From NCBI RefSeq assembly GCF_000744885.1, contig NZ_JQMV01000003.1, positions 744,001-808,000 of the forward strand: 64,000 nt of DNA, written 5' to 3'. The notes beneath the pieces are model-generated. The model made no database searches. It saw only the letters and a program-made list of their open reading frames with translations, and had not been told where the DNA came from. This document shows positions 24,971-37,810 of the stretch, in pieces. Numbering within the stretch: the stretch's first letter is position 1; each line of letters begins with the position of its first letter. The position numbers and the translations under genes were made by a program. Source of the DNA: Thermus amyloliquefaciens (GTDB lineage Bacteria > Deinococcota > Deinococci > Deinococcales > Thermaceae).

Positions 24971-25176
24971 CCTTCCACCCACTCCACCCGCACCCGGCCC
25001 TCCTTGGCCAGGCGGGCCACCTCGGCGTCCGGGATGTTCACGAGCCTGGGCAGTTCCCGGAAGCGGGGTGTGGCCGAGGCCAGGCCCACCCGCACCACCA
25101 GGACCTCCTCCTCCTCGGCCCGGCCGATGCGCCAGACCAGGTGCTGGCCCAGGGCTTCCAGTAGCTCCTTCTCCAC
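24967..25176 (-). CDS. Small hypothetical protein
   Basis: 69 residues: an N-terminal amphipathic helix (EKELLEALGQHLVWRIG), an acidic patch (RAEEEEVLVVRVGLASA) and a C-terminal region LVNIPDAEVARLAKEGRVRVEWVEG. No family recognised. GTG 25176 is preceded by TAGACT ending 6 nt upstream, a good leaderless signal. Translationally coupled to the next gene. Confidence 0.65.
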   Translation of the reverse strand: MEKELLEALGQHLVWRIGRAEEEEVLVVRVGLASATPRFRELPRLVNIPDAEVARLAKEGRVRVEWVEG

Positions 25177-25182
25177 CCCCTT

Positions 25183-25188
25183 AGTCTA
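25183..25188 (-). promoter_or_regulatory. Putative -10 (TAGACT) for the two small hypothetical genes
   Basis: TAGACT ends 6 nt before GTG 25176 on the minus strand. Confidence 0.5.
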
Positions 25189-25217
25189 TCCCGGGGCGGC
25201 CTGGGGGAAGGGAGTTC

Positions 25218-25240
25218 AGCACCCCGTCGTAGGGGGTGCT
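25218..25240 (-). terminator. Hairpin after the RlmI-family gene
   Basis: A perfect 8-bp stem (25218-25225 with 25233-25240) and 7-nt loop, 38 nt beyond the methyltransferase stop and upstream of the next promoter. No T run, so termination is inferred. Confidence 0.55.
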
Positions 25241-25277
25241 TAAGGGCATCCCCCTCCCCAAGGCCTGGCGGTCCGGA

Positions 25278-26423
25278 TCAGAGCACTTCCACCAGGGCGA
25301 ACTTCAGGTAGTGGGTTTCGGGGTGGTTGAGGAGGACGGGGTGGTCCCATCCCTGCCCGCGTTTCTCCACGACCCTTAGGCTGCGGTGGGCGTCCTGGGC
25401 CGCCTCGGTGAGCATCTGGTAGAAGAGGGGCTCGGTTAGGTGGTGGCTGCAGCTGCTGCTGGCCAGGAGCCCCCCTTCCTTAAGGAGCTTGATGGCCCGG
25501 AGGTTCACCTCCTTGTAGGCCCGGTAGGCCCTTTCCAGGTCCTTTTTCCCCTTGGCGAAGGCGGGCGGGTCCAGCACGATCAGGTCAAACCGCTCCCCCG
25601 CCTTTTCCAGGGCCCTCAGGTGGTCAAAGGCGTTGGCCTCCACCGTCTTGAGGGAAAGCCCGTTCAGCCTGGCGTTCGCCTCCGCTTGCCTTAGGGCCTC
25701 AGGGGAGCTGTCCACGCTGATCACCTCCTTGAAGCCCAAGGCCAGGTGGAGGCCAAAACTTCCCGCGTAGCTGAACACGTCCAGGGCCCTTTCCCCGCGG
25801 AACCTTTCCATGAGGATCCGGTTGTCCCGCTGGTCCAGGTAGGCCCCGGTCTTCTGGCCCCCGGCGAGGTCCACCCGGTAGCGGATCTGGCCCTCCTTCA
25901 CCGTGGCTTCCTGGGGCACCTGGCCGAAGAGGGGCCGGACGTACAGGGGGAGGCCCTCGAGCTGCCGGGCCCGGGCGTCGTTCTTGGCCAGGAGGCTTTT
26001 GCCCAGGGGCTTGAGCTTCTCGGCCACCAGGGGCAGGAGGGCTTCCCAGGCGTAGGCGGTGGCCTGCAAGACCAGGTGGCCCGCGTAGTGGTCCACCACC
26101 AGCCCCGGCAGGAAGTCCCCTTCCGCATGGACCAGGCGGAAGCCCCCCTCGGGCTCCCTTTCCAGCGCGGGAAGACGCCGGGCCAGGGCCTTGTCCAGGC
26201 CTTCCAGGAGCGCCTTTGCCGGGTCCGTGGCCGGGCGGAAGCGGTAGGCCCGGACGCTCAGGTCGCTTTGGGGATTGAAAAGGGCCAGGGCGAGAAAGCG
26301 CTTGCCCCAGTGAACGGGGTAAAGCCCGGGCTCCTCGGGGCCCGAGAGGACATCGCGGCGAAAGACCCAAAGGTGCCGGGCCAGAAGGCGCTGGGCTCCG
26401 TGTTCGTTGACGAGAATCCGCAC
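25278..26423 (-). CDS. RlmI/RlmO-family 23S rRNA cytosine-C5 methyltransferase
   Basis: 381 residues. N-terminal PUA-type RNA-binding domain (residues about 1-75, [14 protein letters not shown]), a central EEHEE-like domain and a C-terminal Rossmann methyltransferase: [15 protein letters not shown] (SAM loop), [24 protein letters not shown], and [13 protein letters not shown] holding the catalytic cysteine. It methylates C5 of a cytosine in 23S rRNA in characterised relatives; the position cannot be assigned from sequence. GTG start directly abuts a 22-bp palindrome carrying the -10. Confidence 0.9.
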   Translation of the reverse strand: MRILVNEHGAQRLLARHLWVFRRDVLSGPEEPGLYPVHWGKRFLALALFNPQSDLSVRAYRFRPATDPAKALLEGLDKALARRLPALEREPEGGFRLVHAEGDFLPGLVVDHYAGHLVLQATAYAWEALLPLVAEKLKPLGKSLLAKNDARARQLEGLPLYVRPLFGQVPQEATVKEGQIRYRVDLAGGQKTGAYLDQRDNRILMERFRGERALDVFSYAGSFGLHLALGFKEVISVDSSPEALRQAEANARLNGLSLKTVEANAFDHLRALEKAGERFDLIVLDPPAFAKGKKDLERAYRAYKEVNLRAIKLLKEGGLLASSSCSHHLTEPLFYQMLTEAAQDAHRSLRVVEKRGQGWDHPVLLNHPETHYLKFALVEVL

Positions 26424-26444
26424 CGCTTAAGTATACTTAAGCGG
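26423..26444. promoter_or_regulatory. 22-bp perfect palindrome with divergent -10 elements
   Basis: An 11-bp arm CCGCTTAAGTA meets its exact complement. TATACT occurs on both strands inside it (plus 26432-26437; minus 26435-26430). The minus -10 ends 6 nt before GTG 26423. The plus -10 would feed the ATPase operon and has TTGACG 19 bp upstream at 26407-26412. It could also be an operator for a dimeric regulator. Confidence 0.6.
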
Positions 26445-26450
26445 GGTTGG

Positions 26451-26479
26451 TTGACGTTTGCCCCAAGGGCCGGTATCAT
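26451..26479 (+). promoter_or_regulatory. Main promoter of the V/A-ATPase operon
   Basis: TTGACG (26451-26456), exactly 17 bp, TATCAT (26474-26479): a near-consensus housekeeping promoter, giving a leader of about 38 nt to ATG 26525 with AAGGGAGG before it. Confidence 0.75.
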
Positions 26480-26524
26480 ACCCGGCAGGCGCACTTTGCG
26501 CATCTTTTCACGAAGGGAGGGGCG

Positions 26525-26839
26525 ATGGGAGGCCTGGGACTTATCAAGAGCCTGGCGGAAAAGGAAAGGGAGCTTCTGGCCCGCCTGGAGGCGGCCAAAA
26601 AGGAGGCGGAGCTCCTGGTGCAACAGGCGGAGGCCGAGGCCAGGGCCCTTTTGCAGCAGGCGGAGGCGGAGGCTAAGGCCCTGGAGGCCGAGTACCGGGA
26701 CCGGGAGGCCAAGGAAACCGAGGCCATTCTGGCCCGGTACCGGGCCCAGGCGGAGGCCGAGGCCAAGGCGGTGAAGGAGAAGGCGGAGGCCCGTTTGAAG
26801 GAGGCCGTGGCCTTGGTGTTGAAGGAGGTTTTGCCGTGA
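26525..26839 (+). CDS. V/A-type ATP synthase subunit G (peripheral stalk)
   Basis: 104 residues, almost wholly an Ala/Glu/Lys-rich coiled coil (about residues 8-95), as expected for the stalk subunit that pairs with subunit E to hold the A3B3 head against rotation. ATG 26525 has GAAGGGAGGGG upstream; the longer frame from 26447 would cross the promoter. Overlaps atpI as GTGA. First gene of a nine-gene operon in the order G-I-K-E-C-F-A-B-D. Confidence 0.93.
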   Translation: MGGLGLIKSLAEKERELLARLEAAKKEAELLVQQAEAEARALLQQAEAEAKALEAEYRDREAKETEAILARYRAQAEAEAKAVKEKAEARLKEAVALVLKEVLP

Positions 26840-28791
26840 TCGCCCCCATGGAGAAGCTGGTCCTGGCCGGGCCCAAGGCCAAGGCCCAGGAGCTTCTCCA
26901 AAGCCTGCAGCAGGCGGGGGTGGTCCACCTGGAGACCCTCCGGGTGGAGGAGCTTGCCGAGTACAAGCTCTCCCAAGAGGAGCGGGAGGAACTGAGGCGC
27001 TGGGAAGGGGTGGCGGCGGGGGCCGAGCACACCCTGGCCCTTCTGGGCCGGGAGGTGGAGCCCGGAAGGCCCTTCCCCGATGGCCTGGAGGCGGCCGAAA
27101 AGGCCCTAGCCCCCATCCAGGGCCATGCCGAGGGCCTGGCCCGGCAGCGGCAGGAGCTGGAGGAGGAGCTTTCCCTGGCCCAGGCCTACCTGGAGCCCTT
27201 GGAAAAGCTTGCCGCCATGGCCCAGGGCCTGGACCGGAGCCCCTTCTTCCGGGTGGTGCCCTTTTTGCTGGCCGAGAAGGAGCTTCCCCTGGTGGAGGAG
27301 GCCTTGAAGAAGGCCTTGGAGGAGCGGTTTGTCCTGGCCAGCGCACCCTATGCCAAAGGGGTGGCGGGGCTTCTCGTGGTGCACCGGAAGGACCTCGAGG
27401 CCGCCAAGGCTGCCCTTTCCCGGGCTGGGGTGGCGGAGCTGCGCCTCCCTGGGGCCTACGGGGATCTTCCCCTAAGCGAGGCCGCCCGCCGGTTGAAGGA
27501 GCGGGCGGAGGCGGCCCCCAAGGAGCTTTCCGAGGTGCGGCAGGCCCTTTACCGGCTGGCCCAGGAGGCGGCCTCCACCCTGCAAAGCCTCTGGACCCGG
27601 GCTAAGGATGAGGCGGCCCGGCTGAAGGCCTTGGAGGAGCTGGCCTCGGGGCGCTTTGGCTTTGCCCTTTTGGGCTACCTGCCGGTGAAGGCCAAGGGCC
27701 GGGTGGAGGAGGCTTTGGCCCGGCACAAGGACCAGGTGGTCTACGCCTTTGAGCCGGTGGACGAGCACTACGAGGCCGATAGGGTACCCGTGACCCTGGA
27801 CAACCCCCCTTGGGTGAAGCCCTTTGAGCTTTTGGTGAGCTTCCTCAACACCCCCAAGTACGGCTCCCTGGATCCCACCCCGGTGGTGCCCATCTTTTTC
27901 CCCTTCTGGTTCGGCATGATCGTGGGGGATATAGGGTATGCCCTTCTCTTCCTCCTCCTCGGGCGCTGGCTTTCCGGGTTCGTCAAGCGGAACGAGCCTT
28001 TGGTGATCGACCTTTTCGCCCTTAGGCTCAAGCCTGCGGTCATCGGGAAGCTGGTCTACATCCTGAACTGGATGGTCTTTTGGACGGTGGTCTGGGGCTT
28101 CGTCTACGGGGAGTTCTTCGGCACCTTTTTGGAGCACCTGGGGGTGTTTGGCACCCCCGAGCATCCTGGCCTCATCCCCATCCTCATCCCCCGCATCGAC
28201 ACGGCTAAGACCGCCAACCTCCTCATCCTCCTCTCCGTGGCCTTCGGGGTGGTCATGGTCTTCTGGGGCCTGGCCCTACGGGCCTACCTGGGCCTGAAGC
28301 ACCACCACATGGCCCACTTCTGGGAGGGGGTGGGGTACCTGGGGGCTTGGTGGGCATCCTGGCCCTGGCGGCGGGTACCTGGGGAACCTGCAGGCCGGGT
28401 GGCTGTCCTTGCTCATGTACCTAGGCTTTGGCCTCTTCCTGCTTTCCGTTCTCGTGAGCCGGATGTGGCTCATGGTTCCGGAGATCTTCACCCAGGCAGG
28501 GCACATCCTCTCCCACATCCGTATCTATGCGGTGGGGGCTGCCGGGGGCATCCTGGCGGGCCTTCTTACCGATGTGGGCTTCGCCCTGGCGGAGCGGATT
28601 GGGCTTCTGGGGGTGCTTTTGGGGTCTTGGTGGCGGCGGTGTTGCACCTGCTCATCCTCCTCCTCACCACCCTCGGCCACATGCTCCAGCCCATCCGTCT
28701 TATCTGGGTGGAGTTCTTCACCAAGTTCGGTTTCTACGAGGAGAACGGCAGGCCTTACCGGCCGTTCAAGAGCGTCCGTGAGACGCTTTAG
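26836..28791 (+). CDS. atpI: V/A-type ATP synthase subunit I, with three compensating frame disruptions
   Basis: Membrane stator subunit with a cytoplasmic coiled-coil N-domain (about residues 1-330) and a C-terminal channel domain that feeds protons to the c-ring. The frame stays open for 651 codons, but residues about 505-596 are scrambled. One base appears missing near 28347, one at GGG 28373-28375 and one at GGGG 28621-28624. Restoring each gives a normal channel sequence (GALVGILALAAGYLGNLQAG, then PEIFTQAGHILSHIRIYAVG, then GVLLGVLVAAVLHLL) of 652 residues. Three losses cancel, so the end is back in frame. Sequencing or assembly error is the simplest reading; as written the protein would lack its channel arginines. 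GTG start at 26836. Confidence 0.9.
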   Translation: MIAPMEKLVLAGPKAKAQELLQSLQQAGVVHLETLRVEELAEYKLSQEEREELRRWEGVAAGAEHTLALLGREVEPGRPFPDGLEAAEKALAPIQGHAEGLARQRQELEEELSLAQAYLEPLEKLAAMAQGLDRSPFFRVVPFLLAEKELPLVEEALKKALEERFVLASAPYAKGVAGLLVVHRKDLEAAKAALSRAGVAELRLPGAYGDLPLSEAARRLKERAEAAPKELSEVRQALYRLAQEAASTLQSLWTRAKDEAARLKALEELASGRFGFALLGYLPVKAKGRVEEALARHKDQVVYAFEPVDEHYEADRVPVTLDNPPWVKPFELLVSFLNTPKYGSLDPTPVVPIFFPFWFGMIVGDIGYALLFLLLGRWLSGFVKRNEPLVIDLFALRLKPAVIGKLVYILNWMVFWTVVWGFVYGEFFGTFLEHLGVFGTPEHPGLIPILIPRIDTAKTANLLILLSVAFGVVMVFWGLALRAYLGLKHHHMAHFWEGVGYLGAWWASWPWRRVPGEPAGRVAVLAHVPRLWPLPAFRSREPDVAHGSGDLHPGRAHPLPHPYLCGGGCRGHPGGPSYRCGLRPGGADWASGGAFGVLVAAVLHLLILLLTTLGHMLQPIRLIWVEFFTKFGFYEENGRPYRPFKSVRETL

Positions 28792-28803
28792 GGAGGGAAA
28801 GAG

Positions 28804-29103
28804 ATGAAGAAGCTTCTGGTTACGGTTCTGGTGGCGGTTTTCGGCGCGCTGGCTTTGGCGGCGGAGGAGGCGGCGGCTTCCGGCGGTCTGGACCGAGGCC
28901 TGATCGCCGTGGGCATGGGCCTGGCGGTGGGCTTGGCGGCTTTGGGTACCGGCGTGGCCCAGGCCCGCATCGGTGCGGCGGGCGTGGGGGCCATCGCCGA
29001 GGACCGGAGCAACTTCGGTACCGCCCTGATCTTCCTGCTCTTGCCCGAGACCCTGGTGATCTTCGGCCTTCTCATCGCCTTCATCCTGAACGGCAAGCTG
29101 TAA
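28804..29103 (+). CDS. atpK: V/A-type ATP synthase subunit K (rotor ring, proteolipid c)
   Basis: 99 residues. An N-terminal signal-like segment (KKLLVTVLVAVFGALALAAEE) precedes a two-helix hairpin; the proton-carrying Glu sits in LLLPETLVIFG in the second helix, and the first helix has GLAVGLAALGTGVAQARIG. Thermus c subunits are known to carry a removable leader. ATG 28804 with GGGAGGGAAAGAG. An intrinsic terminator follows immediately, unlike elsewhere in the operon. Confidence 0.96.
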   Translation: MKKLLVTVLVAVFGALALAAEEAAASGGLDRGLIAVGMGLAVGLAALGTGVAQARIGAAGVGAIAEDRSNFGTALIFLLLPETLVIFGLLIAFILNGKL

Positions 29104-29112
29104 GGGGTTTGG

Positions 29113-29145
29113 GGGCCCTGCCCCTGGTGGGGTGGGGCCCTTTTT
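29113..29145 (+). terminator. Intrinsic terminator inside the ATPase operon
   Basis: A 12-bp stem (29113-29124 with 29129-29140) including two adjacent G-T/T-G wobbles, a TGGT tetraloop and five T (29141-29145), 10 nt after the atpK stop and 13 nt before the atpE start. Partial termination here would give more mRNA for G, I and K than for the downstream genes. Confidence 0.8.
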
Positions 29146-29158
29146 CCAAGGAGGGCAG

Positions 29159-29725
29159 ATGTCCAAACTGGAAGCCATTTTGAGCCAGGAGGTGGAGGCG
29201 GAGATCCAGGCCCTTCTTGCGGAGGCCAAGGCCCAGGCGGAGCGCCTGGCGGCCGAGGCCAGGGCCAAGGCCGAAGGGTTGCGTTCCGCTAAGAAGCGGG
29301 CCCTCGAGGCCAGCCTGCAGGCCGCCCTTCGCCGGGCGGAAAGCGCCGGGGAGCTCCTCCTGGCCACAGCCCGTACCGAGGCCAAGGGAGAGGTGTTGGC
29401 CCGGGTGAGGGAAAGGGTGCAGGAGGCCCTTGGCGCCCTACCGGGTAGCCCCGATTGGCCAGGGGTTTTGCGGAAGCTGGCGGAGGAGGCCCTTGGGGCC
29501 TTGGGCGAGCCCGAGGCCCTGGCCTCCCATCCCGAGAACCTTCCCCACCTCGAGGGTCTGGCGCGGGAGCGGGGGCTGGAGCTTCGCCCGGATCCCGCCT
29601 TGCGCCTTGGGGTGAGGGCCATCGGCAAGGGGGGCAGGACCCAGGTGGAGAACGCCCTGCTAAGCCGTTTGGAACGGGCCTGGGATGCCCTCTCCTCCAA
29701 GGTGGCCCAGGTGCTGTGGGGCTAG
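29159..29725 (+). CDS. atpE: V/A-type ATP synthase subunit E (peripheral stalk)
   Basis: 188 residues: a long N-terminal coiled coil (about 1-80, Ala/Glu/Arg rich) that pairs with subunit G, then a globular C-domain (SPDWPGVLRKLAEEAL ... GGRTQVENALLSRLERAWDAL) that caps the head. I use ATG 29159, with AAGGAGGG 3 nt upstream; an earlier TTG/ATG-type start at 29132 would lie inside the terminator stem. Confidence 0.94.
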   Translation: MSKLEAILSQEVEAEIQALLAEAKAQAERLAAEARAKAEGLRSAKKRALEASLQAALRRAESAGELLLATARTEAKGEVLARVRERVQEALGALPGSPDWPGVLRKLAEEALGALGEPEALASHPENLPHLEGLARERGLELRPDPALRLGVRAIGKGGRTQVENALLSRLERAWDALSSKVAQVLWG

Positions 29726-29728
29726 AAC

Positions 29729-30700
29729 ATGGCGGATGATTTCGGCTACCTAAACGCCCGGGTGCGGGCCAGGCGGAGCACCCTCCTCAAGGAGAGCTTT
29801 TTTCAGGAGGCCTTGGACCTTTCCTATGCGGATTTCCTGCGCCTCCTTTCCGAGAGCGTCTACGGCCAGGACCTGGCCGGCCAGGGCCTTCCTGAGGTGG
29901 ACCGGGCCGTGGCCCTCACCCAGGCCCGGTTGGTGGGGGATCTGGCGGGCCTGGTCACGGGGGAGGCCCGGGAGGCGGTCCGGCTTCTCCTTCTGAGGAA
30001 CGACCTCACCAACCTGCAGGCCCTCCTGCGGGCCAAGGCCACGGGGAGGCCCTTTGAGGAGGTGGTCCTCCTCCCGGGTACCCTGAAGGAGGCTCTCTGG
30101 CGGCAGGCCTACGAGGCCCAGGACGCGGCGGGGATGGCCCAGGTGCTCTCGGTGCCGGGGCACCCCCTGGCCCGGGCCTTGAGGGCGGTGCTGCGGGAAA
30201 CCCAGGACCTGGGGCGGATCGAGGCCCTTTTGGCCAAGCGCTTCTTTGAGGACGTGGCCAAGGCCTCCAAGGCCCTGGAGGAGGCGGCCTTGCGGGACTA
30301 CCTGGCCCTCGAGGTGGACGCCGAGAACCTGCGCACCGCCTTTAAGCTCCAGGGGCAGGACGTGCCGGTGGAAGGCGTCTTTATCCGGGGCGGGCGCTTC
30401 GTGGACCGGGTGCGCTTCGCCCGGCTCCTGGAGGGGGATTACGCCGTCTTGGACGAGCTTGCGGGCACCCCCTTTGCCCCTTTGGCGGGCGCGCGGGACC
30501 TCAAGGCCTTGGAAAGGCGGCTCCGCTGCCTCCTCCTGAAGGAGGCCAAGAAGGGGGCCGCCGACCCCCTGGGCGTGGGGCTGGTGCTGGCCTACGTGAA
30601 GGAGCGGGAGTGGGAGGCCGTGCGGCTTAGGCTTCTGGCCAGGCGGGCCTACTTCGGGCTTCCCCGGGCCCAGGTGGAGGAGGAGGTGGTCTGCGAATGA
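29729..30700 (+). CDS. atpC: V/A-type ATP synthase subunit C (central-stalk socket, d homologue)
   Basis: 323 residues, all-helical. It sits on the c-ring and couples it to the central shaft (D-F). Typical features are FGYLNARVRARRSTLLKESFF at the start, repeated helical bundles with LLRNDLTNLQALLRAKATG and DYLALEVDAENLRTAFKLQG. Length matches the family. Starts 3 nt after atpE; overlaps atpF as ATGA. Confidence 0.95.
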   Translation: MADDFGYLNARVRARRSTLLKESFFQEALDLSYADFLRLLSESVYGQDLAGQGLPEVDRAVALTQARLVGDLAGLVTGEAREAVRLLLLRNDLTNLQALLRAKATGRPFEEVVLLPGTLKEALWRQAYEAQDAAGMAQVLSVPGHPLARALRAVLRETQDLGRIEALLAKRFFEDVAKASKALEEAALRDYLALEVDAENLRTAFKLQGQDVPVEGVFIRGGRFVDRVRFARLLEGDYAVLDELAGTPFAPLAGARDLKALERRLRCLLLKEAKKGAADPLGVGLVLAYVKEREWEAVRLRLLARRAYFGLPRAQVEEEVVCE

Positions 30701-31017
30701 AGATCGCGGTGATCGCTGACCCCGAGGCGGCGCAGGGGTTTAGGCTGGCGGGCCTCGAGGCCTACCCCGCCTCCACCTCCGAGGAGGCCAGGGCCCGGCT
30801 GGAGGCGCTTGTCCAGGCCGGGGGGTATGCCCTGGTGGCCGTGGACAGCGGGCTTCTTCCCGAGCCGGAAAAGGCGGTGGAGAGGCTCATGCGGGGCAAG
30901 AGCCTCCCCGTGCTCCTTCCCATCGCGGGCTTGCGGGATGCCTTCCAGAACCCCGATGTGGAGGGGTACATGCGGGAGCTGGTGCGAAGGACCATAGGCT
31001 TTGACATCAAGCTGTAG
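30697..31017 (+). CDS. atpF: V/A-type ATP synthase subunit F
   Basis: 106 residues with a CheY-like alpha/beta fold (MKIAVIADPEAAQGFRLAGLEAYP, YALVAVDSGLL, LPVLLPIAGL) and the C-terminal VRRTIGFDIKL that contacts the rotor shaft D. Regulatory rotor subunit. ATG overlaps the atpC stop. Confidence 0.95.
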   Translation: MKIAVIADPEAAQGFRLAGLEAYPASTSEEARARLEALVQAGGYALVAVDSGLLPEPEKAVERLMRGKSLPVLLPIAGLRDAFQNPDVEGYMRELVRRTIGFDIKL

Positions 31018-31029
31018 AATGGAGGGAAG

Positions 31030-32766
<1,737 letters not shown>

Positions 32767-32777
32767 GGGAGGGAAGG

Positions 32778-34211
32778 ATGGATCTTCTCAAGAAGGAATA
32801 CACGGGCATCACCTACATCTCGGGGCCTCTCCTCTTCGTGGAGAACGCCAAGGACCTGGCCTACGGGGCCATCGTGGACATCAAGGACGGCACGGGCCGG
32901 GTGCGCGGCGGCCAGGTGATCGAGGTCTCCGAGGAGTATGCGGTCATCCAGGTGTTTGAGGAGACCACGGGGCTGGACCTGGCCACCACCAGCGTGAGCC
33001 TGGTGGAGGACGTGGCCCGGCTTGGGGTTTCCAAGGAGATGCTGGGCCGGCGCTTCAACGGGATCGGCAAGCCCATCGACGGCCTGCCCCCCATCACCCC
33101 GGAGAAGCGCCTGCCCATCGTGGGCCTGCCCCTGAACCCCGTGGCCCGCAGGAAGCCGGAGGAGTTCATCCAGACGGGCATCTCCACCATTGACGTGATG
33201 AACACCCTGGTGCGGGGGCAGAAGCTCCCCATCTTCTCCGGCTCGGGCCTTCCCGCCAACGAGATCGCCGCCCAGATCGCCCGCCAGGCCACGGTGCGCC
33301 CGGACCTCTCCGGGGAGGGGGAGAAGGAGGAACCCTTCGCCGTGGTCTTCGCCGCCATGGGGATCACCCAGCGGGAGCTCTCCTACTTCATCCAGGAGTT
33401 TGAGCGCACGGGGGCCCTTAGCCGTTCCGTCCTCTTCCTGAACAAGGCGGACGACCCCACCATCGAGCGCATCCTCACCCCCCGCATGGCCCTCACCGTG
33501 GCGGAGTACTTGGCCTTTGAGCACGACTACCACGTGCTGGTCATCCTCACGGACATGACCAACTACTGCGAGGCCCTGCGGGAGATCGGGGCGAGCCGCG
33601 AGGAGATCCCCGGGCGGCGGGGCTACCCCGGTTACATGTACACCGACCTGGCCACCATCTACGAGCGGGCCGGGGTGGTGGTGGGCAAGAAGGGGTCCGT
33701 GACCCAGATCCCCATCCTCTCCATGCCCGACGACGACCGCACCCACCCCATCCCCGACCTCACCGGCTACATCACCGAGGGCCAGATCCAGCTCTCCCGC
33801 GAGCTCCACCGCAAGGGCATCTACCCGCCCATTGACCCCTTGCCCTCCCTTTCCCGGCTCATGAACAACGGCGTGGGCAAGGGCAAGACCCGGGAGGACC
33901 ACAAGCAGGTGTCCGACCAGCTCTACTCCGCCTACGCCAACGGGGTGGACATCCGCAAGCTGGTGGCCATCATCGGCGAGGACGCCCTCACGGAAAACGA
34001 CCGCCGCTACCTGCAGTTCGCCGACGCCTTTGAGCGGCACTTCATCAACCAGGGCCAGCAGAACCGCTCCATTGAGGAGAGCCTGCAGATCGCCTGGGCC
34101 CTGCTTTCCATGCTACCCCAAGGGGAGCTTAAGCGGATCTCCAAGGACCACATCGGCAAGTACTACGGCCAGAAGCTGGAGGAGATCTGGGGTGCTCCGC
34201 AGGCCCTATAG
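32778..34211 (+). CDS. atpB: V/A-type ATP synthase non-catalytic subunit B
   Basis: 477 residues. Alternates with subunit A in the head. The P-loop equivalent is degenerate ([15 protein letters not shown]), as expected for the non-catalytic subunit, and [23 protein letters not shown] is the family signature. ATG 32778 with GGGGAGGGAAGG upstream. Confidence 0.98.
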   Translation: MDLLKKEYTGITYISGPLLFVENAKDLAYGAIVDIKDGTGRVRGGQVIEVSEEYAVIQVFEETTGLDLATTSVSLVEDVARLGVSKEMLGRRFNGIGKPIDGLPPITPEKRLPIVGLPLNPVARRKPEEFIQTGISTIDVMNTLVRGQKLPIFSGSGLPANEIAAQIARQATVRPDLSGEGEKEEPFAVVFAAMGITQRELSYFIQEFERTGALSRSVLFLNKADDPTIERILTPRMALTVAEYLAFEHDYHVLVILTDMTNYCEALREIGASREEIPGRRGYPGYMYTDLATIYERAGVVVGKKGSVTQIPILSMPDDDRTHPIPDLTGYITEGQIQLSRELHRKGIYPPIDPLPSLSRLMNNGVGKGKTREDHKQVSDQLYSAYANGVDIRKLVAIIGEDALTENDRRYLQFADAFERHFINQGQQNRSIEESLQIAWALLSMLPQGELKRISKDHIGKYYGQKLEEIWGAPQAL

Positions 34212-34234
34212 GCCCCCGGTAAGGAGGTGAAGTC

Positions 34235-34906
34235 TTGAGCCAAGTGAGCCCCACCCGCATGAACCTTCTGCAGCGGCGCAGCCAGATGCGCCTGGCGCAG
34301 AAGGGGGTGGACCTCCTCAAGAAGAAGCGGGACGCCTTGGTGGCGGAGTTCTTCGGGCTGGTGCGGGAGGCCCTCGAGGCCCGCAAGGCCCTGAACCAGG
34401 CCGCCCAGGAGGCCTATGGGGCCCTGCTCCTTGCCCAGGCCTTTGACGGGCCCGAGGTGGTTTCCGGGGCGGCTTTGGGGATAAGGCCCCTCGAGGGGGT
34501 GGAGGCCGAGGTGGAAAACGTCTGGGGGAGCAAGGTGCCCAGGCTTAGGGCCACCTTTCCCGATGGGGCCTTCCTTTCCCCGGTGGGCACCCCCGCCTAC
34601 ACCCTGGAGGCCGCCCGTGCTTTCCGCCGTTACGCCGAGGCCCTGATCCAGGTGGCCAACACGGAAACCCGCCTCAAGAAAATCGGCGAGGAGATCAAGA
34701 AGACCACCCGCCGGGTGAACGCCCTGGAGCAGGTGGTGATCCCCGGCATCCGCTCCCAGATCCGCTTCATCCAGCAGGTCCTGGAGCAACGGGAGCGGGA
34801 GGACACCTTCCGCCTAAAACGCATCAAGGGCAAGATCGAGGCCCGGGAGGCGGAGGCCGAGGGCGGGCGCCCCAACCCGCACCTGGAAATCGGGGCGGGC
34901 CTCTAA
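34235..34906 (+). CDS. atpD: V/A-type ATP synthase subunit D (central shaft)
   Basis: 223 residues. The rotor shaft: long N- and C-terminal helices forming a coiled coil (SPTRMNLLQRRSQMRLAQKGVDLLKKKRDAL; RLKKIGEEIKKTTRRVNALEQVVIP), with a short beta hairpin between. TTG start at 34235 supported by AAGGAGGTG 9 nt upstream and by the MSQVSPTRMNLL N-terminus usual in the family. Last gene of the operon. Confidence 0.96.
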   Translation: MSQVSPTRMNLLQRRSQMRLAQKGVDLLKKKRDALVAEFFGLVREALEARKALNQAAQEAYGALLLAQAFDGPEVVSGAALGIRPLEGVEAEVENVWGSKVPRLRATFPDGAFLSPVGTPAYTLEAARAFRRYAEALIQVANTETRLKKIGEEIKKTTRRVNALEQVVIPGIRSQIRFIQQVLEQREREDTFRLKRIKGKIEAREAEAEGGRPNPHLEIGAGL

Positions 34907-34911
34907 TGCCA

Positions 34912-34936
34912 CCCACCCTGGCTTGGCCAGGGTGGG
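34912..34936 (+). terminator. Terminator hairpin of the ATPase operon
   Basis: An 11-bp perfect stem (34912-34922 with 34926-34936) and a TTG loop, 6 nt after the atpD stop. Confidence 0.75.
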
Positions 34937-34965
34937 TTCCCCGAAAAGGCGGCGCGGGCAGGAAC

Positions 34966-34996
34966 AAAGGACCCCGGGGAACCCCCGGGGTCCTTT
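34966..34996. terminator. Bidirectional terminator hairpin between atpD and acnA
   Basis: A 14-bp perfect stem (34966-34979 with 34983-34996) whose outer A-A-A/T-T-T pairs give a short T run on both strands. It ends 10 nt from the acnA stop on the minus strand. Confidence 0.8.
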
Positions 34997-35006
34997 GCCG
35001 CTTTGC

Positions 35007-37712
<2,706 letters not shown>

Positions 37713-37724
37713 GTCCGCTCCTTT

Positions 37725-37740
37725 CCCTTCCCCCGAAGGG
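37725..37740 (-). promoter_or_regulatory. Hairpin in acnA leader next to the ribosome binding site
   Basis: A 6-bp stem (37725-37730 with 37735-37740) with a four-base loop lies just 5' of the AAAGGAGC of acnA on the minus strand. AcnA proteins can bind RNA when their cluster is lost, so autoregulation is conceivable but not shown. Confidence 0.4.
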
Positions 37741-37810
37741 CAAAGGGCCAAACTGGGCTCGGTTGTTGGGGGAAGTGTTCCGAGGGGGGGCGCCCACCCC
37801 GGCTTTCCCC

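Noticed and set aside
28409-28807. Separate 132-codon gene overlapping the end of atpI
   Set aside because: Its first 70 residues are the true channel segment of subunit I in a shifted frame; it is explained by the missing bases, not by a second gene.
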